Assembly: GCF_027922005.1 (NCBI RefSeq)
Contig: NZ_BSEV01000025.1
Location: 1-64,000 of the forward strand
Source: Streptosporangium carneum
GTDB lineage: Bacteria > Actinomycetota > Actinomycetes > Streptosporangiales > Streptosporangiaceae
Length of the DNA: 64,000 bases
Direction of reading: 5' to 3'
This document shows positions 33,114-41,877 of the stretch, in pieces. Every line of letters starts with the position of its first letter. Position 1 is the stretch's first letter. The notes under the pieces were generated by a model, which was not told where the DNA came from, made no database searches, and was given only the letters and a program-made list of their open reading frames with translations. The translations under genes were made by a program, and so were the position numbers.

Positions 33114-33380
33114 ATGACCATCGCATCCATTCTCGGGGCCATCGTCATCGGTGCCGTCGTCGGCGCCATCGGTCGTCTCCTGCTTCCCGGTAGGCAGGCG
33201 ATCGGATGGGTCCTGACCGTCGTCGTCGGCATCGTGGCGGCGCTCATCGGCACCGCCATCGCCCAGGTCCTCGGCGTCGCGACCACCAACGGCATCGACT
33301 GGATCGAACTCGTCATGCAGATCGTCCTCGCCGTCATCGGCGTCGGCCTGGTCGCGGGCATGAAGCGCTCGAGGGTCTGA
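33114..33380 (+). CDS. GlsB/YeaQ/YmgE family membrane protein 2
   Basis: 88 aa from ATG 33114 (GGGAGG upstream). Paralogue of 32753-33019: ASILGAIVIGAVVGAIGRLL, PGRQ, LTVVVGIVAALIGTAIAQVLG, NGIDWIELVMQIVLAVIGVGL. The shared segment VGIVAALIGTAIA is identical, so it is a fairly recent tandem duplication. Each copy keeps its own promoter. Function unknown. Confidence 0.88.
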   Translation: MTIASILGAIVIGAVVGAIGRLLLPGRQAIGWVLTVVVGIVAALIGTAIAQVLGVATTNGIDWIELVMQIVLAVIGVGLVAGMKRSRV

Positions 33381-33957
33381 CGGCGGTGAGCGGCTCCGGC
33401 CCCCGGCGAGGTCCGGCCGGACGCCCTCCGTCCCGAAGGCATGGACGCCTGACACAGGCGGAGACGGCGACGCCGACGTCGACGTCTCGCACCAGGAAGA
33501 CCCGCTCGGTTCCACACCGTACGCCGAGCGGGTCTCCGCCGTTCCGGACCGGTTCGCGCAGAGACGCCAGGTGTGACCAGGCGCGCCGAACCGCCTTCCG
33601 GCCGATCCCGGAACGGGGTCGGAGGCAGGCTGATCGCCGGCCCGCAGCGGGGCGCCGCTCACCGAGATGTGAGTGAAAAGCTGTGGGCCGGTCCAGCGGC
33701 CCGAAACCGCGGGCCGCAAGGCCACCGAGCGCCCAGCTCGAAAGAGCGCCGAGTGCTCAGCTCGAAAGATCGTCGTGCGCCCGGTTCGAAAGATCACCGA
33801 GCGCCCGGTCCGGAAGACCGTCGAGCGCTCAGGCGGAAAGACCGCCGGGTACGCGACCCCCAGACTGGGCCAGCTCCTCCCAGGCCCCGGAGCTGGCCCA
33901 ACCCGATCTCGCCCGTGTTCTACGCCGGACTCTGCCTTTCAGGCTCCTCGGAGCTCC
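33381..33957. other. gene-poor interval with 24-bp repeats
   Basis: 577 bp between the GlsB copy and the end of the DUF2637 gene. The first 300 bp show no gene I can support. 33710-33853 is a tandem repeat (separate entry). Several frames are open through it, but only because of the repeat and high GC. Confidence 0.5.
33710..33853. repeat. 24-bp tandem repeat, six units
   Basis: Units of 24 bp containing (g/c)tcgaaagatc and accgagcgcc recur six times; a weaker unit precedes. Because 24 is a multiple of three, all three plus frames code octapeptide repeats (for example QLERAPSA / QLERSSCA), so coding cannot be decided. Confidence 0.85.
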
Positions 33958-35325
33958 TCAGGACTCCTCGGGCGGAGTGGGCGTGCTGCGCATGCGCCCG
34001 GAGGGCGGGGCCGCGGCTCCCTCGCCCTCGGCTTCCCGCTTCTCGCTCTCATCCGTGTCCGCGTCCGTCCGGACGGACGTCTCAGCCGCCTCCAACGTCT
34101 CTGGCGCGGCGTCCTGCCCGGTGTCGGCGGCGTCGTCCTCGCGCGCCGGGCGGGATGTCCTGGCGGCTCTGGAAGCGGGGGCGGAGTCGTCGGTCACCAC
34201 GGCCATCGGCTGGGTGTCGGAGTCGCGGTCGCCGATCTCGGGCCGCTCCTCCCGGCTCTCCCGCTCCTGCGGCTCCTCAGGTGACGGGCGGTCCGCGTCC
34301 CAGGTCTCCACGCGCTCGCTGACCCGGCTCTCCGGCTTCCGCGCGGCGGGTCGAGGCGGGTGGACGAGCAGGTCGCCGTGGTGGGGCCTGACCAGGTCTC
34401 CCCAGCGCAGGGGCCTGTCCGGGGCGGCGGAGGCCCGCGGAGGCGCCGAGGCCTCCGGGGACTCCGCGGCCTCCGGGGACTCCGAGGATTGCGGAGCCTC
34501 GGGGGAACGCGCGGGAGGCTCGGCTATCTCGGGCGTCTCCGGAGCAGGGGTCGGGCCGACCACCGGCTGGGTCACGGGGAGATCGTGATGCGGCGCCGAC
34601 TCCATCGGCGGGGCGGCCTGCGGATCCAGCAGCACCTCCGAGGGCGGATGGTGCACCGGGTGCGGCACGTGATCCGGGCGGTCGGGAGAGTCCGGGTGGG
34701 CGGCGCGCGCCCGCCGCTCCCCGTGGGCGGGCGCGGCGTCGCGGCCGCGCGGGGCGGGGTACTCGGCGGTCGGGAGGTCGGCCTCGGGGAAGGGCACGAT
34801 GTCGCGGGCGAGCCTCGCGGACGCCGCGTCGGCGGCGGCCCTGCGCGCGGCGGCGTGGCTGATCAGCAGCAGCCAGAGCCACAGGGCGAGAAGCAACGTC
34901 ACCCACGGGGCGACGGCGACGACCACGGCGGCCCGCCGTACGTCCACGGTCGCCCGCACCGCGGTGGTCACCTCGGCGGCGACCGCGGCGGCGAACAGCA
35001 GGGCCAGGACCGCGCCCGCCTGCAGCCGCACCGGCCAGCGTCCACCCCGCAGCAGGAGGACGGAGATCAGCGCGATGGCGAGCAGCGCGTCGAAGGCGGC
35101 CGGATAGAGGTAGGCGAGGTGCGCGGGGGCCTCGCCGACGACGGCGAGGCCGCGCAGGTCCTCGAAGGAGAGCACGCACGCGGCCGCGGTGAGCGCGGCC
35201 ACGCCGAGTCCGACGAGGGCGATGCCGGCACGGCGCAGGGCGACGGTCACCCGGCTCGTCTGGGAGGGCGGGGTCGAGGACGGGCGGGAGAGCGTGTCTG
35301 CCGCCTCGGGGGATTTCACGTCCAT
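33958..35325 (-). CDS. DUF2637 membrane protein with long disordered tail
   Basis: 455 aa from ATG 35325. After a short cytosolic N-terminus come four membrane helices: VTVALRRAGIALVGLGVAAL, YLYPAAFDALLAIALISVLLL, LQAGAVLALLFAAAVAAEVT, and VAPWVTLLLALWLWLLL. This is the DUF2637 arrangement. About 290 residues of Pro/Glu/Ala/Ser-rich disordered tail follow. DUF2637 proteins are common in actinomycetes, often near Spd/transfer or regulatory genes. Function unknown. Confidence 0.82.
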   Translation of the reverse strand: MDVKSPEAADTLSRPSSTPPSQTSRVTVALRRAGIALVGLGVAALTAAACVLSFEDLRGLAVVGEAPAHLAYLYPAAFDALLAIALISVLLLRGGRWPVRLQAGAVLALLFAAAVAAEVTTAVRATVDVRRAAVVVAVAPWVTLLLALWLWLLLISHAAARRAAADAASARLARDIVPFPEADLPTAEYPAPRGRDAAPAHGERRARAAHPDSPDRPDHVPHPVHHPPSEVLLDPQAAPPMESAPHHDLPVTQPVVGPTPAPETPEIAEPPARSPEAPQSSESPEAAESPEASAPPRASAAPDRPLRWGDLVRPHHGDLLVHPPRPAARKPESRVSERVETWDADRPSPEEPQERESREERPEIGDRDSDTQPMAVVTDDSAPASRAARTSRPAREDDAADTGQDAAPETLEAAETSVRTDADTDESEKREAEGEGAAAPPSGRMRSTPTPPEES

Positions 35326-35392
35326 GGCCCTTCGAGCCTACAGAATCGGCACCTGGCATGATCGGTGCACCAAAGCAGGATGAGGAGGAAAG

Positions 35393-35782
35393 TTGACCGA
35401 ACTGTCCAGTGACGTGCGGGCGCTCTTCGACGCGGCGAACTTCGCCACGGTGACGAGCCTGAACGCCGACGGCAGCCCGCAGGCCAGTGTGGTCTGGGCG
35501 AAGACCGACGGCGACGACATCGTGTTCTCGACCGTCAGGGGGCGGCGCAAGGACCGGAACTTCGCCCGTGACCCCAGGACGACCATCGTGGTGATCGACC
35601 ATGCCAACCCCTACCGCTACGCGGAGGTGCGCGGGAGCGTCACGATCACCGAGGACCCGACCGGCGCGCTCATCGAGGAACTGTCGCACAAGTACACCGG
35701 CAAGTCCTGGGTCGAGGCGCACCCCGAGGCGCAGCGGTTGATCGTCCGGGTTATCCCTGAGCGGGTCTATCTGCGGGGCTGA
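35393..35782 (+). CDS. PPOX-class F420-dependent oxidoreductase-like protein
   Basis: 129 aa from TTG 35393 with GAGGAGGAAAG upstream. Split-barrel flavin/deazaflavin-binding fold: LFDAANFATVTSLNADGSPQASVVWAKTDGDDIVF, then VRGRRKDRNFARDPRTTIVVID. This places it with the small F420-dependent Rv1155-like enzymes. It could bind F420, FMN or haem; the substrate is unknown. Monocistronic, 115 bp before cysS. Confidence 0.9.
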   Translation: MTELSSDVRALFDAANFATVTSLNADGSPQASVVWAKTDGDDIVFSTVRGRRKDRNFARDPRTTIVVIDHANPYRYAEVRGSVTITEDPTGALIEELSHKYTGKSWVEAHPEAQRLIVRVIPERVYLRG

Positions 35783-35872
35783 TCCTGGAATGAGCGGGGA
35801 CGGTATTCGCACTCGTTGTTATAAAAAGTGCTACTGGGCAACCTCAACGTCTCGTAACCCGGCTTGTGAGGT

Positions 35873-35896
35873 GAGGTAAGGCGTTAGCCTTGCCTC
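35873..35896. repeat. 10-bp inverted repeat over the cysS start region
   Basis: GAGGTAAGGC (35873-35882), GTTA, GCCTTGCCTC (35887-35896), one mismatch, ending 1 nt before the cysS GTG and covering the SD. It recalls half of an IdeR/DtxR box (AGG..AGGCTAA on the minus strand) but the spacing differs. It may be an operator or an RNA hairpin that hides the SD. Confidence 0.6.
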
Positions 35897-35897
35897 C

Positions 35898-37295
35898 GTG
35901 AGCCTGCACCTATACGACACCAGCGTACGTACGGTCCGTGAATTCGTTCCGGTCGAGTCCGGCCGGGCGTCGATCTACCTGTGTGGTGCCACCGTGCAGG
36001 CTCCCCCGCATATCGGGCACATCCGCTCGGGCGTCAACTTCGACGTGCTGCGCAGGTGGATGACCCGTTCGGGGTACGACGTGACGTTCTGCCGCAACGT
36101 CACCGACATCGACGACAAGATCATACGGGTGGCGGCAGCCGAGGGAGTGCCCTGGTTCGTCGTCGCCGAGCGTAACCAGCGCGCCTTCACCTGGGCGTAC
36201 CAGGTGCTCGGCTGCCTGCCGCCGACCGTCGAGCCGAGGGCGACCGGCCACGTCCCCGAGATGATCGAGCTGATGGAGCGCCTCATCGCGGCGGGCCACG
36301 CCTACGCCGTGGACGGCGACGTCTACTTCGACGTCATGTCCTACGCCGACCGGTACGGCTCGCTGTCCAACCAGAAGCTCGAGAACCTCAGGGCCGCCGG
36401 TGACACCGACAGCGACTCGACCAAGCGGGACCCGCGTGACTTCGCGCTGTGGAAGGGCGAGAAGCCCGGCGAGCCGACCTGGCCGACCCCGTGGGGCCGC
36501 GGCCGTCCCGGCTGGCACCTGGAGTGCTCCGCCATGGCGACCAAGTACCTCGGGCCGACCTTCGACATCCACGGCGGCGGCGTCGACCTGATCTTCCCGC
36601 ACCACGAGAACGAGCTGACCCAGTCGCAGGCGGCCGGTGACGGGTTCGCGCGTTACTGGATGCACAACGGCATGCTCAAGATCGGCGCGGAGAAGATGAG
36701 CAAGTCGCTCGGCAACTCCCTGCTGATCCCCGAGGTGACCAAGAAGGTCCGCCCCGTCGAGCTCCGTTACTACCTGGCGGCTCCGCACTACCGTTCCGCG
36801 ATCGAATACTCCGAGGAGGCGCTGGCCGAGGCGGCCTCGGCCTACCAGCGCATCGAGGGGTTCGTCACCAGGGCGGCCGAGGTGATCCACGACGTGGACG
36901 CGCACGCGCCGCTGCCCCAGGCGTTCGTGGACGCGCTCGACGACGACCTCGGCACCCCGCAGGCGCTCGCCGTCGTGCACGAGGTGGTCAAGGAAGGCAA
37001 CGTCGCGCTCGCCCAGGGCAACAAGGAGCAGGTCGCCAGGCTGCTGGCCGAGACGCAGAACATGCTCGACGTGCTCGGCCTCGACCCGCGCTCCGAGCAG
37101 TGGCGCTCCTCCGGCGACGAGTCGGGGCTGCGCTCGACCGTGGAAGCGCTGGTCGGCGTCGCTCTGGAGCAGCGTCAGGCGGCCAGGGCGCGCAAGGACT
37201 TCGCGGCGGCCGACGGCATCCGTGAGCGGCTCGCCGCGGCGGGCGTCCTCGTCGAGGACACCCCCCAGGGACCTCGTTGGGAACTTTCGCGGTAG
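35898..37295 (+). CDS. cysS: cysteinyl-tRNA synthetase
   Basis: 465 aa from GTG 35898. Class I synthetase charging tRNA(Cys). The zinc ligand Cys29 (YLCGATV) is present, as are HIGH (residues 38-41), the WHLECSAM zinc segment, [10 protein letters not shown], and KMSKSLGN near 265. The C-terminal helical anticodon region is full length. MshC, the cysteine ligase of mycothiol synthesis, is a paralogue, but MshC is shorter (about 410 aa) and the context with rlmB and tRNA-Thr fits CysS. Confidence 0.95.
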   Translation: MSLHLYDTSVRTVREFVPVESGRASIYLCGATVQAPPHIGHIRSGVNFDVLRRWMTRSGYDVTFCRNVTDIDDKIIRVAAAEGVPWFVVAERNQRAFTWAYQVLGCLPPTVEPRATGHVPEMIELMERLIAAGHAYAVDGDVYFDVMSYADRYGSLSNQKLENLRAAGDTDSDSTKRDPRDFALWKGEKPGEPTWPTPWGRGRPGWHLECSAMATKYLGPTFDIHGGGVDLIFPHHENELTQSQAAGDGFARYWMHNGMLKIGAEKMSKSLGNSLLIPEVTKKVRPVELRYYLAAPHYRSAIEYSEEALAEAASAYQRIEGFVTRAAEVIHDVDAHAPLPQAFVDALDDDLGTPQALAVVHEVVKEGNVALAQGNKEQVARLLAETQNMLDVLGLDPRSEQWRSSGDESGLRSTVEALVGVALEQRQAARARKDFAAADGIRERLAAAGVLVEDTPQGPRWELSR

Positions 37296-37318
37296 AAGCA
37301 GGCCGTACGCTATACACC

Positions 37319-38287
37319 ATGGCTGGTGGGGGTAAAGGGTCCGGGCGACCCGCGAAGAAGAAGAGTCCGACCAAGGGCACGGGCGGCAACGTCCGTCGCG
37401 GTCTGGAGGGCAAGGGAGCGACCCCGCCCGCGCACATGCGGCACTGGCACAAGGACAAGGCCAGGGGCGAGCGGATCGAGCGGGAGGAGAGGACCGGAAG
37501 GCCCTCCTCCCCGCGCACCCAGGTCCGCGCCAGGCGAAGCGAGGACGCCCCCGAGTACATCGGCGGCCGCAACCCCGTCCTTGAGGCGCTGCGCGCCGGT
37601 GTGCCCGCGAGCGCGCTGTACGTCGCCCTGCGCATCGACAACGACGACCGGGTGAAGGAGGCCGTCCGCATCGCCGCCGACCGCGGCATCGCGATGCTGG
37701 AGGTCGGCAGGGAGAAGCTGGACCGTCTCACCGAGGGCGCGATCCACCAGGGCGTGGCCCTGCAGATCCCGGCGTACGAGTACGCCCACCCCGAGGATCT
37801 GGTCCGCATCGCCCAGGACGCCGCGGAGACGCCGCTGATCGTCGCGCTCGACGGCGTCACCGACCCGCGCAACCTCGGAGCCATCGCCCGCTCCGCCACG
37901 GCCTTCGGCGCCCACGGCCTGCTCGTCCCCTCCCGCCGCTCGGCCGGGGTCACCGGAGGGGCGTGGAAGACCTCCGCGGGCACGCTGGCCACTCTGAGCG
38001 TCGCCCGCGCGGTCAACCTGACCGCCACCCTGCGCGAGTACCGCGAGGCGGGGCTGTTCGTCGTCGGCCTCGACGGAGAGAGCACCGTCGAGATCGGCGA
38101 CGCCAACCTCCTCGACGGCCCGCTGGTCGTCGTCGTGGGCTCCGAGGGCAAAGGCCTGTCCCGCCTGGTCCGCGAGTCCTGTGACCTGGTCGTCCGCATC
38201 CCCATGAACGCCGCCGCCGAGTCGCTCAACGCGGGCGTCGCAGCGGGCATCGCCCTGTACGAGGTGGCCCGCCACCGCCGCCGCTAG
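37319..38287 (+). CDS. rlmB: 23S rRNA (guanosine-2'-O)-methyltransferase, RlmB/SpoU family
   Basis: 322 aa from ATG 37319. The first 75 residues are basic and disordered (GKGSGRPAKKKSPTKGTGG), which is usual in actinobacterial copies. The substrate-binding domain begins YIGGRNPVLEALRAGVPASALYV. The SpoU knot motifs follow: ALDGVTDPRNLGAIARSATAFG, VVVVGSEGKGLSRLVRESCD, and IPMNAAAESLNAGVAAGIALYE. No SD precedes the ATG; TATACACC lies next to it. It probably forms an operon with cysS. Confidence 0.95.
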   Translation: MAGGGKGSGRPAKKKSPTKGTGGNVRRGLEGKGATPPAHMRHWHKDKARGERIEREERTGRPSSPRTQVRARRSEDAPEYIGGRNPVLEALRAGVPASALYVALRIDNDDRVKEAVRIAADRGIAMLEVGREKLDRLTEGAIHQGVALQIPAYEYAHPEDLVRIAQDAAETPLIVALDGVTDPRNLGAIARSATAFGAHGLLVPSRRSAGVTGGAWKTSAGTLATLSVARAVNLTATLREYREAGLFVVGLDGESTVEIGDANLLDGPLVVVVGSEGKGLSRLVRESCDLVVRIPMNAAAESLNAGVAAGIALYEVARHRRR

Positions 38288-38349
38288 CCTTTCACGTTCT
38301 CATCGGTGACGCCTGGGGTCCAGGCCGACTAGACTCATCAGGCGACCGT

Positions 38350-38422
38350 GCCGACGTAGCTCAATCGGCAGAGCAACAGTCTTGTAAACTGTAGGTCAGG
38401 GGTTCGATTCCCCTCGTCGGCT
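38350..38422 (+). tRNA. tRNA-Thr (anticodon TGT)
   Basis: 73-nt cloverleaf: 7-bp acceptor GCCGACG/CGTCGGC, D arm with AGCTCAATCGGCAGAGC, anticodon arm CAGT-CTTGTAA-ACTG giving TGT, T arm with GGTTCGATTCC, discriminator T. CCA is not encoded. The conserved place is after cysS-rlmB. Confidence 0.97.
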
Positions 38423-38430
38423 CGTTTACG

Positions 38431-38470
38431 AAGGCCCAGGCCAGGGGCGTGATCCCCAGGCCTGGGCCTT
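38431..38470 (+). terminator. terminator after tRNA-Thr
   Basis: Long stem AAGGCCCAGGCC-a-GGGG / CCCC-a-GGCCTGGGCCTT with a 6-nt loop, then tgtc. It begins 9 nt after the tRNA. Confidence 0.9.
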
Positions 38471-38816
38471 TGTCGTCCCCGGGCCTTCCGGCAGCCGCGC
38501 GCCACCTGCGTGCCACAGGTGTCTCGGCCTTCGTCTCCGCGCCGTCTGGAACGCGCCGCTGCCCGAACGCGGGCCGACGATCGCCACTGGGTGGCTGATG
38601 TCCACTGTGGCCGGGGAGGACCGCGGATCCGGGGGTTGTCGCTCCCCCCCGGCTCGCGGGGAACGCGGCCGATCACCGAGTGCCGTGCGAGCCAATGAGC
38701 CGGACGCCTCCGGCGGGGCGTCCGGTTCCGGGATGATCGTCGTGGGCGAGTCAGGGGGGCGCAGGGTGGCGCCGATCCTCCTCGAAGGCCGACAGGAGCA
38801 CGAGAGGAGCGTGACG
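38471..38816. other. intergenic region without a supported gene
   Basis: 346 bp. Open frames here have poor codon character and no SD. The last 50 bp probably hold the promoter of the next membrane protein. Confidence 0.45.
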
Positions 38817-39206
38817 ATGACTGCGCACAGGACTGATGCAAACGCCCCGCGCGAAAGGCGGGCAGGGGGTGGCCTCTGGGGTCCCGTTCTGGCGAACCTC
38901 GGACTCGGTGTGCCCGCGAGCGTGCCGCTCTACCTGGCGTGGTGGCTGTTGACCGAGTACGTGCCGATGGACTGCGGGAGCGTGGAAGACCTTGCCAGGC
39001 CCGGTCTCGCCAACTGCAACCACACGACCCTCGATCACGCGTTTCCCGTCATGCTTCTCCTGGCGGTGACCGGCGTGTTCGTCTTGGCATCGGTGGTCGT
39101 GATCGACGTGGTCCTCCCGCTCCGGCGCGGACGAAGGCCGGCGGCATGGCTTGGCGCGGCCGCGCTCATCCCCGTGCCGTTCGCGGTGTGCCTGCTGCTG
39201 GCCTGA
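38817..39206 (+). CDS. small three-helix membrane protein
   Basis: 129 aa from ATG 38817 (AGGAG seven nt upstream). Basic N-terminus, then membrane segments WGPVLANLGLGVPASVPLYL, AFPVMLLLAVTGVFVLASVV, and AAWLGAAALIPVPFAVCLLL. An outside loop contains two Cys (MDCGSVEDLARPGLANCNH) that could form a disulfide. I do not recognise a family. Confidence 0.7.
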   Translation: MTAHRTDANAPRERRAGGGLWGPVLANLGLGVPASVPLYLAWWLLTEYVPMDCGSVEDLARPGLANCNHTTLDHAFPVMLLLAVTGVFVLASVVVIDVVLPLRRGRRPAAWLGAAALIPVPFAVCLLLA

Positions 39207-39665
39207 CGACCGGCGCTGCTTTCGGTCCGGCCTCCGAGGAGGATCGGCGCACCGGGTTCGCACAGGTCATGAGCTCGCCGGAGTCGCGGTTCGGGGTGCG
39301 GCTCACCGCCGTGCCGGCGCGTTTCGGGAAGGCCGGGGGGAAACGTCGGTCCAGGTGGGGCCGTTGGGGACCGTACGAGGAAGAGCGCTCCCGTCCCGGT
39401 GCGGTGGCCGGTGAGGTCCGGCACTGTCACATGATCGCCGAACGCCGTGGGATGAAGATCGGTGATCATTTGGGAGTCGAGCTTCAAAGGCGCGCGGCAA
39501 ATGGTACGCGACGGCTTCCACAAGACATAGGAAGAATGCTGTAGTCGAATGTCAATGTTTGTCATCCGAGGAGTAAGTCGCAAAAGGAGGCTCCTATGTA
39601 ACATCCCCGTAATCGGGTGATTCTTCCCTGAATCCGATGTACTCACCCCCTGTATCGGAGGGCAC
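39207..39665. other. intergenic region upstream of amine oxidase
   Basis: 459 bp. No supported gene. The last 130 bp are less GC-rich (39540-39660, with taatcgggtgattctt) and probably contain the amine oxidase promoter. CCGAT...ATCGG arms flank the stretch before the SD. Confidence 0.45.
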
Positions 39666-41276
39666 ATGTACAGTGACCGACTGACGCGCCGGGCGTTCGT
39701 GAACCTGGTCGGTCGCGCCGGGGGCGCCGGAGCCGCGTACGGAACGCTGACGGCGATGGGGCTGTTACCTGTGCCGGAGGCCTATGCCGGTCGGCCGAAC
39801 CTCGCTCAACGTGGCGGTGGGCAGGGCGTCAAGGTCGCGGTGATCGGCGCCGGCATCTCCGGAATGGTCGCCGCGCTCGAACTCTCGGCCGCGCAGTACG
39901 AGGTGCGGGTCTTCGAGGCGCAGGACCGGGTCGGTGGCCGGATCAGGACCTACCGCGGTGGAGACACCGTTGTCGAGAACAATTCGACCCAGCGTGTCGA
40001 CTGGGACCGGGATCCGCGCCTCTACTTCAACGCGGGGGCCGCGCGAATACCCCATCATCACGAGGCGCTTCTGCAGTACTGCCACGACCTGGGAGTCCCG
40101 CTGCAGGTGTTTGTCAATGACAATCGCAACGCCTATCTGCACGGCGACGACGCGTTCGGCGGACAGCCGCAGCGCGCCCGCCGTGTGATCAACGATACGC
40201 GGGGGGCGGTCGCGGAGCTCGCGGCGCGCGCGCTCCGTCACGACCTGGACCGTCAGATATCGGAGGAGGATCTCGCCCGGGTGCGTGACTTCATCCAGAC
40301 CATCGGCGCGCTCGACGAGAACTACCGGTACCGCGGGTCGTGGAGCTCCGGGTACGCGGAGCCGCCGGGAGGGCCCACGCCGGGCCGCATTCTTGAGCCA
40401 CTCGACCTCGTCGAGATCGCCAAAGGCGGGTCACTGCCGTGGCACGTGATCTTCGCTGAGCGTTACGACCAGCAGGCGACCATCATGGAGCCGACAGGCG
40501 GCATGGACGCCGTCGCGCGCGCCTTCTACCAGCGGACCCGGCGGTTCATCACACTCAACGCGCAGGTGACGAAGCTTCAGCGGCTGGGGTCCGGCGCTCG
40601 TGTCACCTGGCGCGACCGGGCCACCCAGCGAGTGCGGGCCTGGGAGGCCGACCATGTGATCGTGACGGTTCCACTGCCGGTCGTCGGCGCCATCGACAGT
40701 GATTTCTCGCCCAAGGTGAAACGGGCCGTGGAAGCGGGCGCCCGCCTCTACGTGCCCGCTGTCAAGGTCGCGTTTCAGGCGGAGCGACGGTGGTGGGAGC
40801 AGGATCACCGGATTTACGGCGGCATCTCATGGACCAACCGGGACATCACCCAGATGTGGTATCCGAGTTCAGATATTCACGGACGCAAAGGCATCCTTGT
40901 CGGCGCCTACATCTGGACGAACAGCATCGGGAAGTCCTTCGCGGCGATGACCCCCGCGCAGCGCGCCGCCGCGGCGGTCGCCGACGGTGAACACCTGTTC
41001 CCGGGCTATCGCGGCCTGGTTCAACGCCCCGTCTCCATCGCGTGGTCGAACGTGCCGTTCCAGGGAGGGGCGTGGGCCGAGTGGGGTGACGACCCGACCG
41101 CGCGCCGCGACGTCTACCCCGTGCTTCTGCCGCCGGACGGGCCGTACTGGTTCGCGGGCGAGCACATGAGCCACATCAACGGCTGGCAGGAAGGCTCCAT
41201 CCGCGCGACGCATCACGTGCTCCAGGGCATTCAGACGCGAGTCGGCTCCAGGCGAGCCGAGGCCCACCCCGACTAG
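39666..41276 (+). CDS. Tat-exported flavin monoamine/L-amino acid oxidase
   Basis: 536 aa from ATG 39666 (GGAGG upstream). The N-terminus has a twin-arginine motif (LTRRAFVNLVGRAGGAGAAYG) and a signal ending near PEAYAG, so the folded flavoprotein is exported. FAD motif GAGISG at 61-66 with FEAQDRVGGRIRT, the substrate-region GGMDAVARAF, and the C-terminal FAD motif YWFAGEHMSHINGWQEGSIRA. This is the amine/L-amino-acid oxidase family, giving a keto acid or aldehyde plus ammonia and hydrogen peroxide. Codon third positions look slightly less GC-rich than those of neighbours. Confidence 0.9.
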   Translation: MYSDRLTRRAFVNLVGRAGGAGAAYGTLTAMGLLPVPEAYAGRPNLAQRGGGQGVKVAVIGAGISGMVAALELSAAQYEVRVFEAQDRVGGRIRTYRGGDTVVENNSTQRVDWDRDPRLYFNAGAARIPHHHEALLQYCHDLGVPLQVFVNDNRNAYLHGDDAFGGQPQRARRVINDTRGAVAELAARALRHDLDRQISEEDLARVRDFIQTIGALDENYRYRGSWSSGYAEPPGGPTPGRILEPLDLVEIAKGGSLPWHVIFAERYDQQATIMEPTGGMDAVARAFYQRTRRFITLNAQVTKLQRLGSGARVTWRDRATQRVRAWEADHVIVTVPLPVVGAIDSDFSPKVKRAVEAGARLYVPAVKVAFQAERRWWEQDHRIYGGISWTNRDITQMWYPSSDIHGRKGILVGAYIWTNSIGKSFAAMTPAQRAAAAVADGEHLFPGYRGLVQRPVSIAWSNVPFQGGAWAEWGDDPTARRDVYPVLLPPDGPYWFAGEHMSHINGWQEGSIRATHHVLQGIQTRVGSRRAEAHPD

Positions 41277-41627
41277 CGTGCGGCCCTGTCGGGCCTGTCG
41301 ATCTTCAACGCGTGAGGTCGCGACGGCTTGAGGACCAGGCCGGTTCCGGCACCCGCCGATCAGACGTGACCGATGCGGGACCTTCTTCAACCCACGCCTG
41401 ATCACACGCACCAGGCGGTCGGGTCGGGTTCTCCTCAGGTCGGCGTCACTCCAGTCAGGTCGGCGTCACTCCAGGCCCTCTCGGCGAGTCCGGCCTGTCC
41501 GGAGCGGCTCGCGGTCGATCCTTTGACCCGCAGAAGCGCTTTCTCACCGCGGTGGCGCACCGCAGTGAGAAAGCGCCGGCAGAAGCGGCCACGATGACGT
41601 GTGCCCCGAAACACGATGACGTGTGCT
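41277..41627. other. intergenic region with repeat and terminator
   Basis: 351 bp. It holds a 20-bp direct repeat (41435-41454, 41455-41474; tcaggtcggcgtcactccag), a long hairpin (separate entry), and a 14-bp direct repeat acgatgacgtgtgc near 41591 and 41613. No gene seen. Confidence 0.6.
41536..41576. terminator. long terminator hairpin
   Basis: GCGCTTTCTCACCGCGGTG / CACCGCAGTGAGAAAGCGC, 18 of 19 bp paired, 3-nt loop, between the amine oxidase and the convergent small-membrane-protein operon. Confidence 0.85.
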
Positions 41628-41834
41628 CTAAAAACCGCCCATGACACCCATGTCGATCGGGCTGGAGGGGTAGCCGCCGTGAGCTTCCACTCTCCGCCGG
41701 GTCCTCCACACTGCCGAACCGATGTTTCTCTCGTTGACAGAAACGCGGCGGCGACGCTGTTTCCAGTCGAAAACGGCAGCCCAGACGGCCAGAGCGAAGA
41801 GGGGGGAGAGAAGCACCAGAATCGCCGTCATCAT
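41628..41834 (-). CDS. small single-helix membrane protein
   Basis: 68 aa from ATG 41834 (aaaGGAaatc). An N-terminal membrane helix (TAILVLLSPLFALAVWAAVF) is followed by a basic patch DWKQRRRRVS and a short soluble tail (NERNIGSAVWRTRRRVEAHGG). It resembles short actinobacterial anchors of unknown function. Last gene of a probable three-gene minus-strand operon. Confidence 0.6.
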   Translation of the reverse strand: MMTAILVLLSPLFALAVWAAVFDWKQRRRRVSVNERNIGSAVWRTRRRVEAHGGYPSSPIDMGVMGGF

Positions 41835-41877
41835 GATTTCCTTTCTCTGGAATTCCAGCCTACGCTCTCCGTCTTTT

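Noticed and set aside
33710-33853. Possible CRISPR or iteron origin
   Set aside because: Degenerate 24-bp units, no spacers, no replication gene nearby.
35898-37295. MshC (mycothiol cysteine ligase) instead of CysS
   Set aside because: Length 465 aa, KMSKS form and synteny with rlmB and tRNA-Thr favour CysS.
41455-41709. 84-codon minus-strand ORF downstream of the small membrane protein
   Set aside because: It overlaps the better-supported 41628-41834 gene and a terminator hairpin, with no domain.
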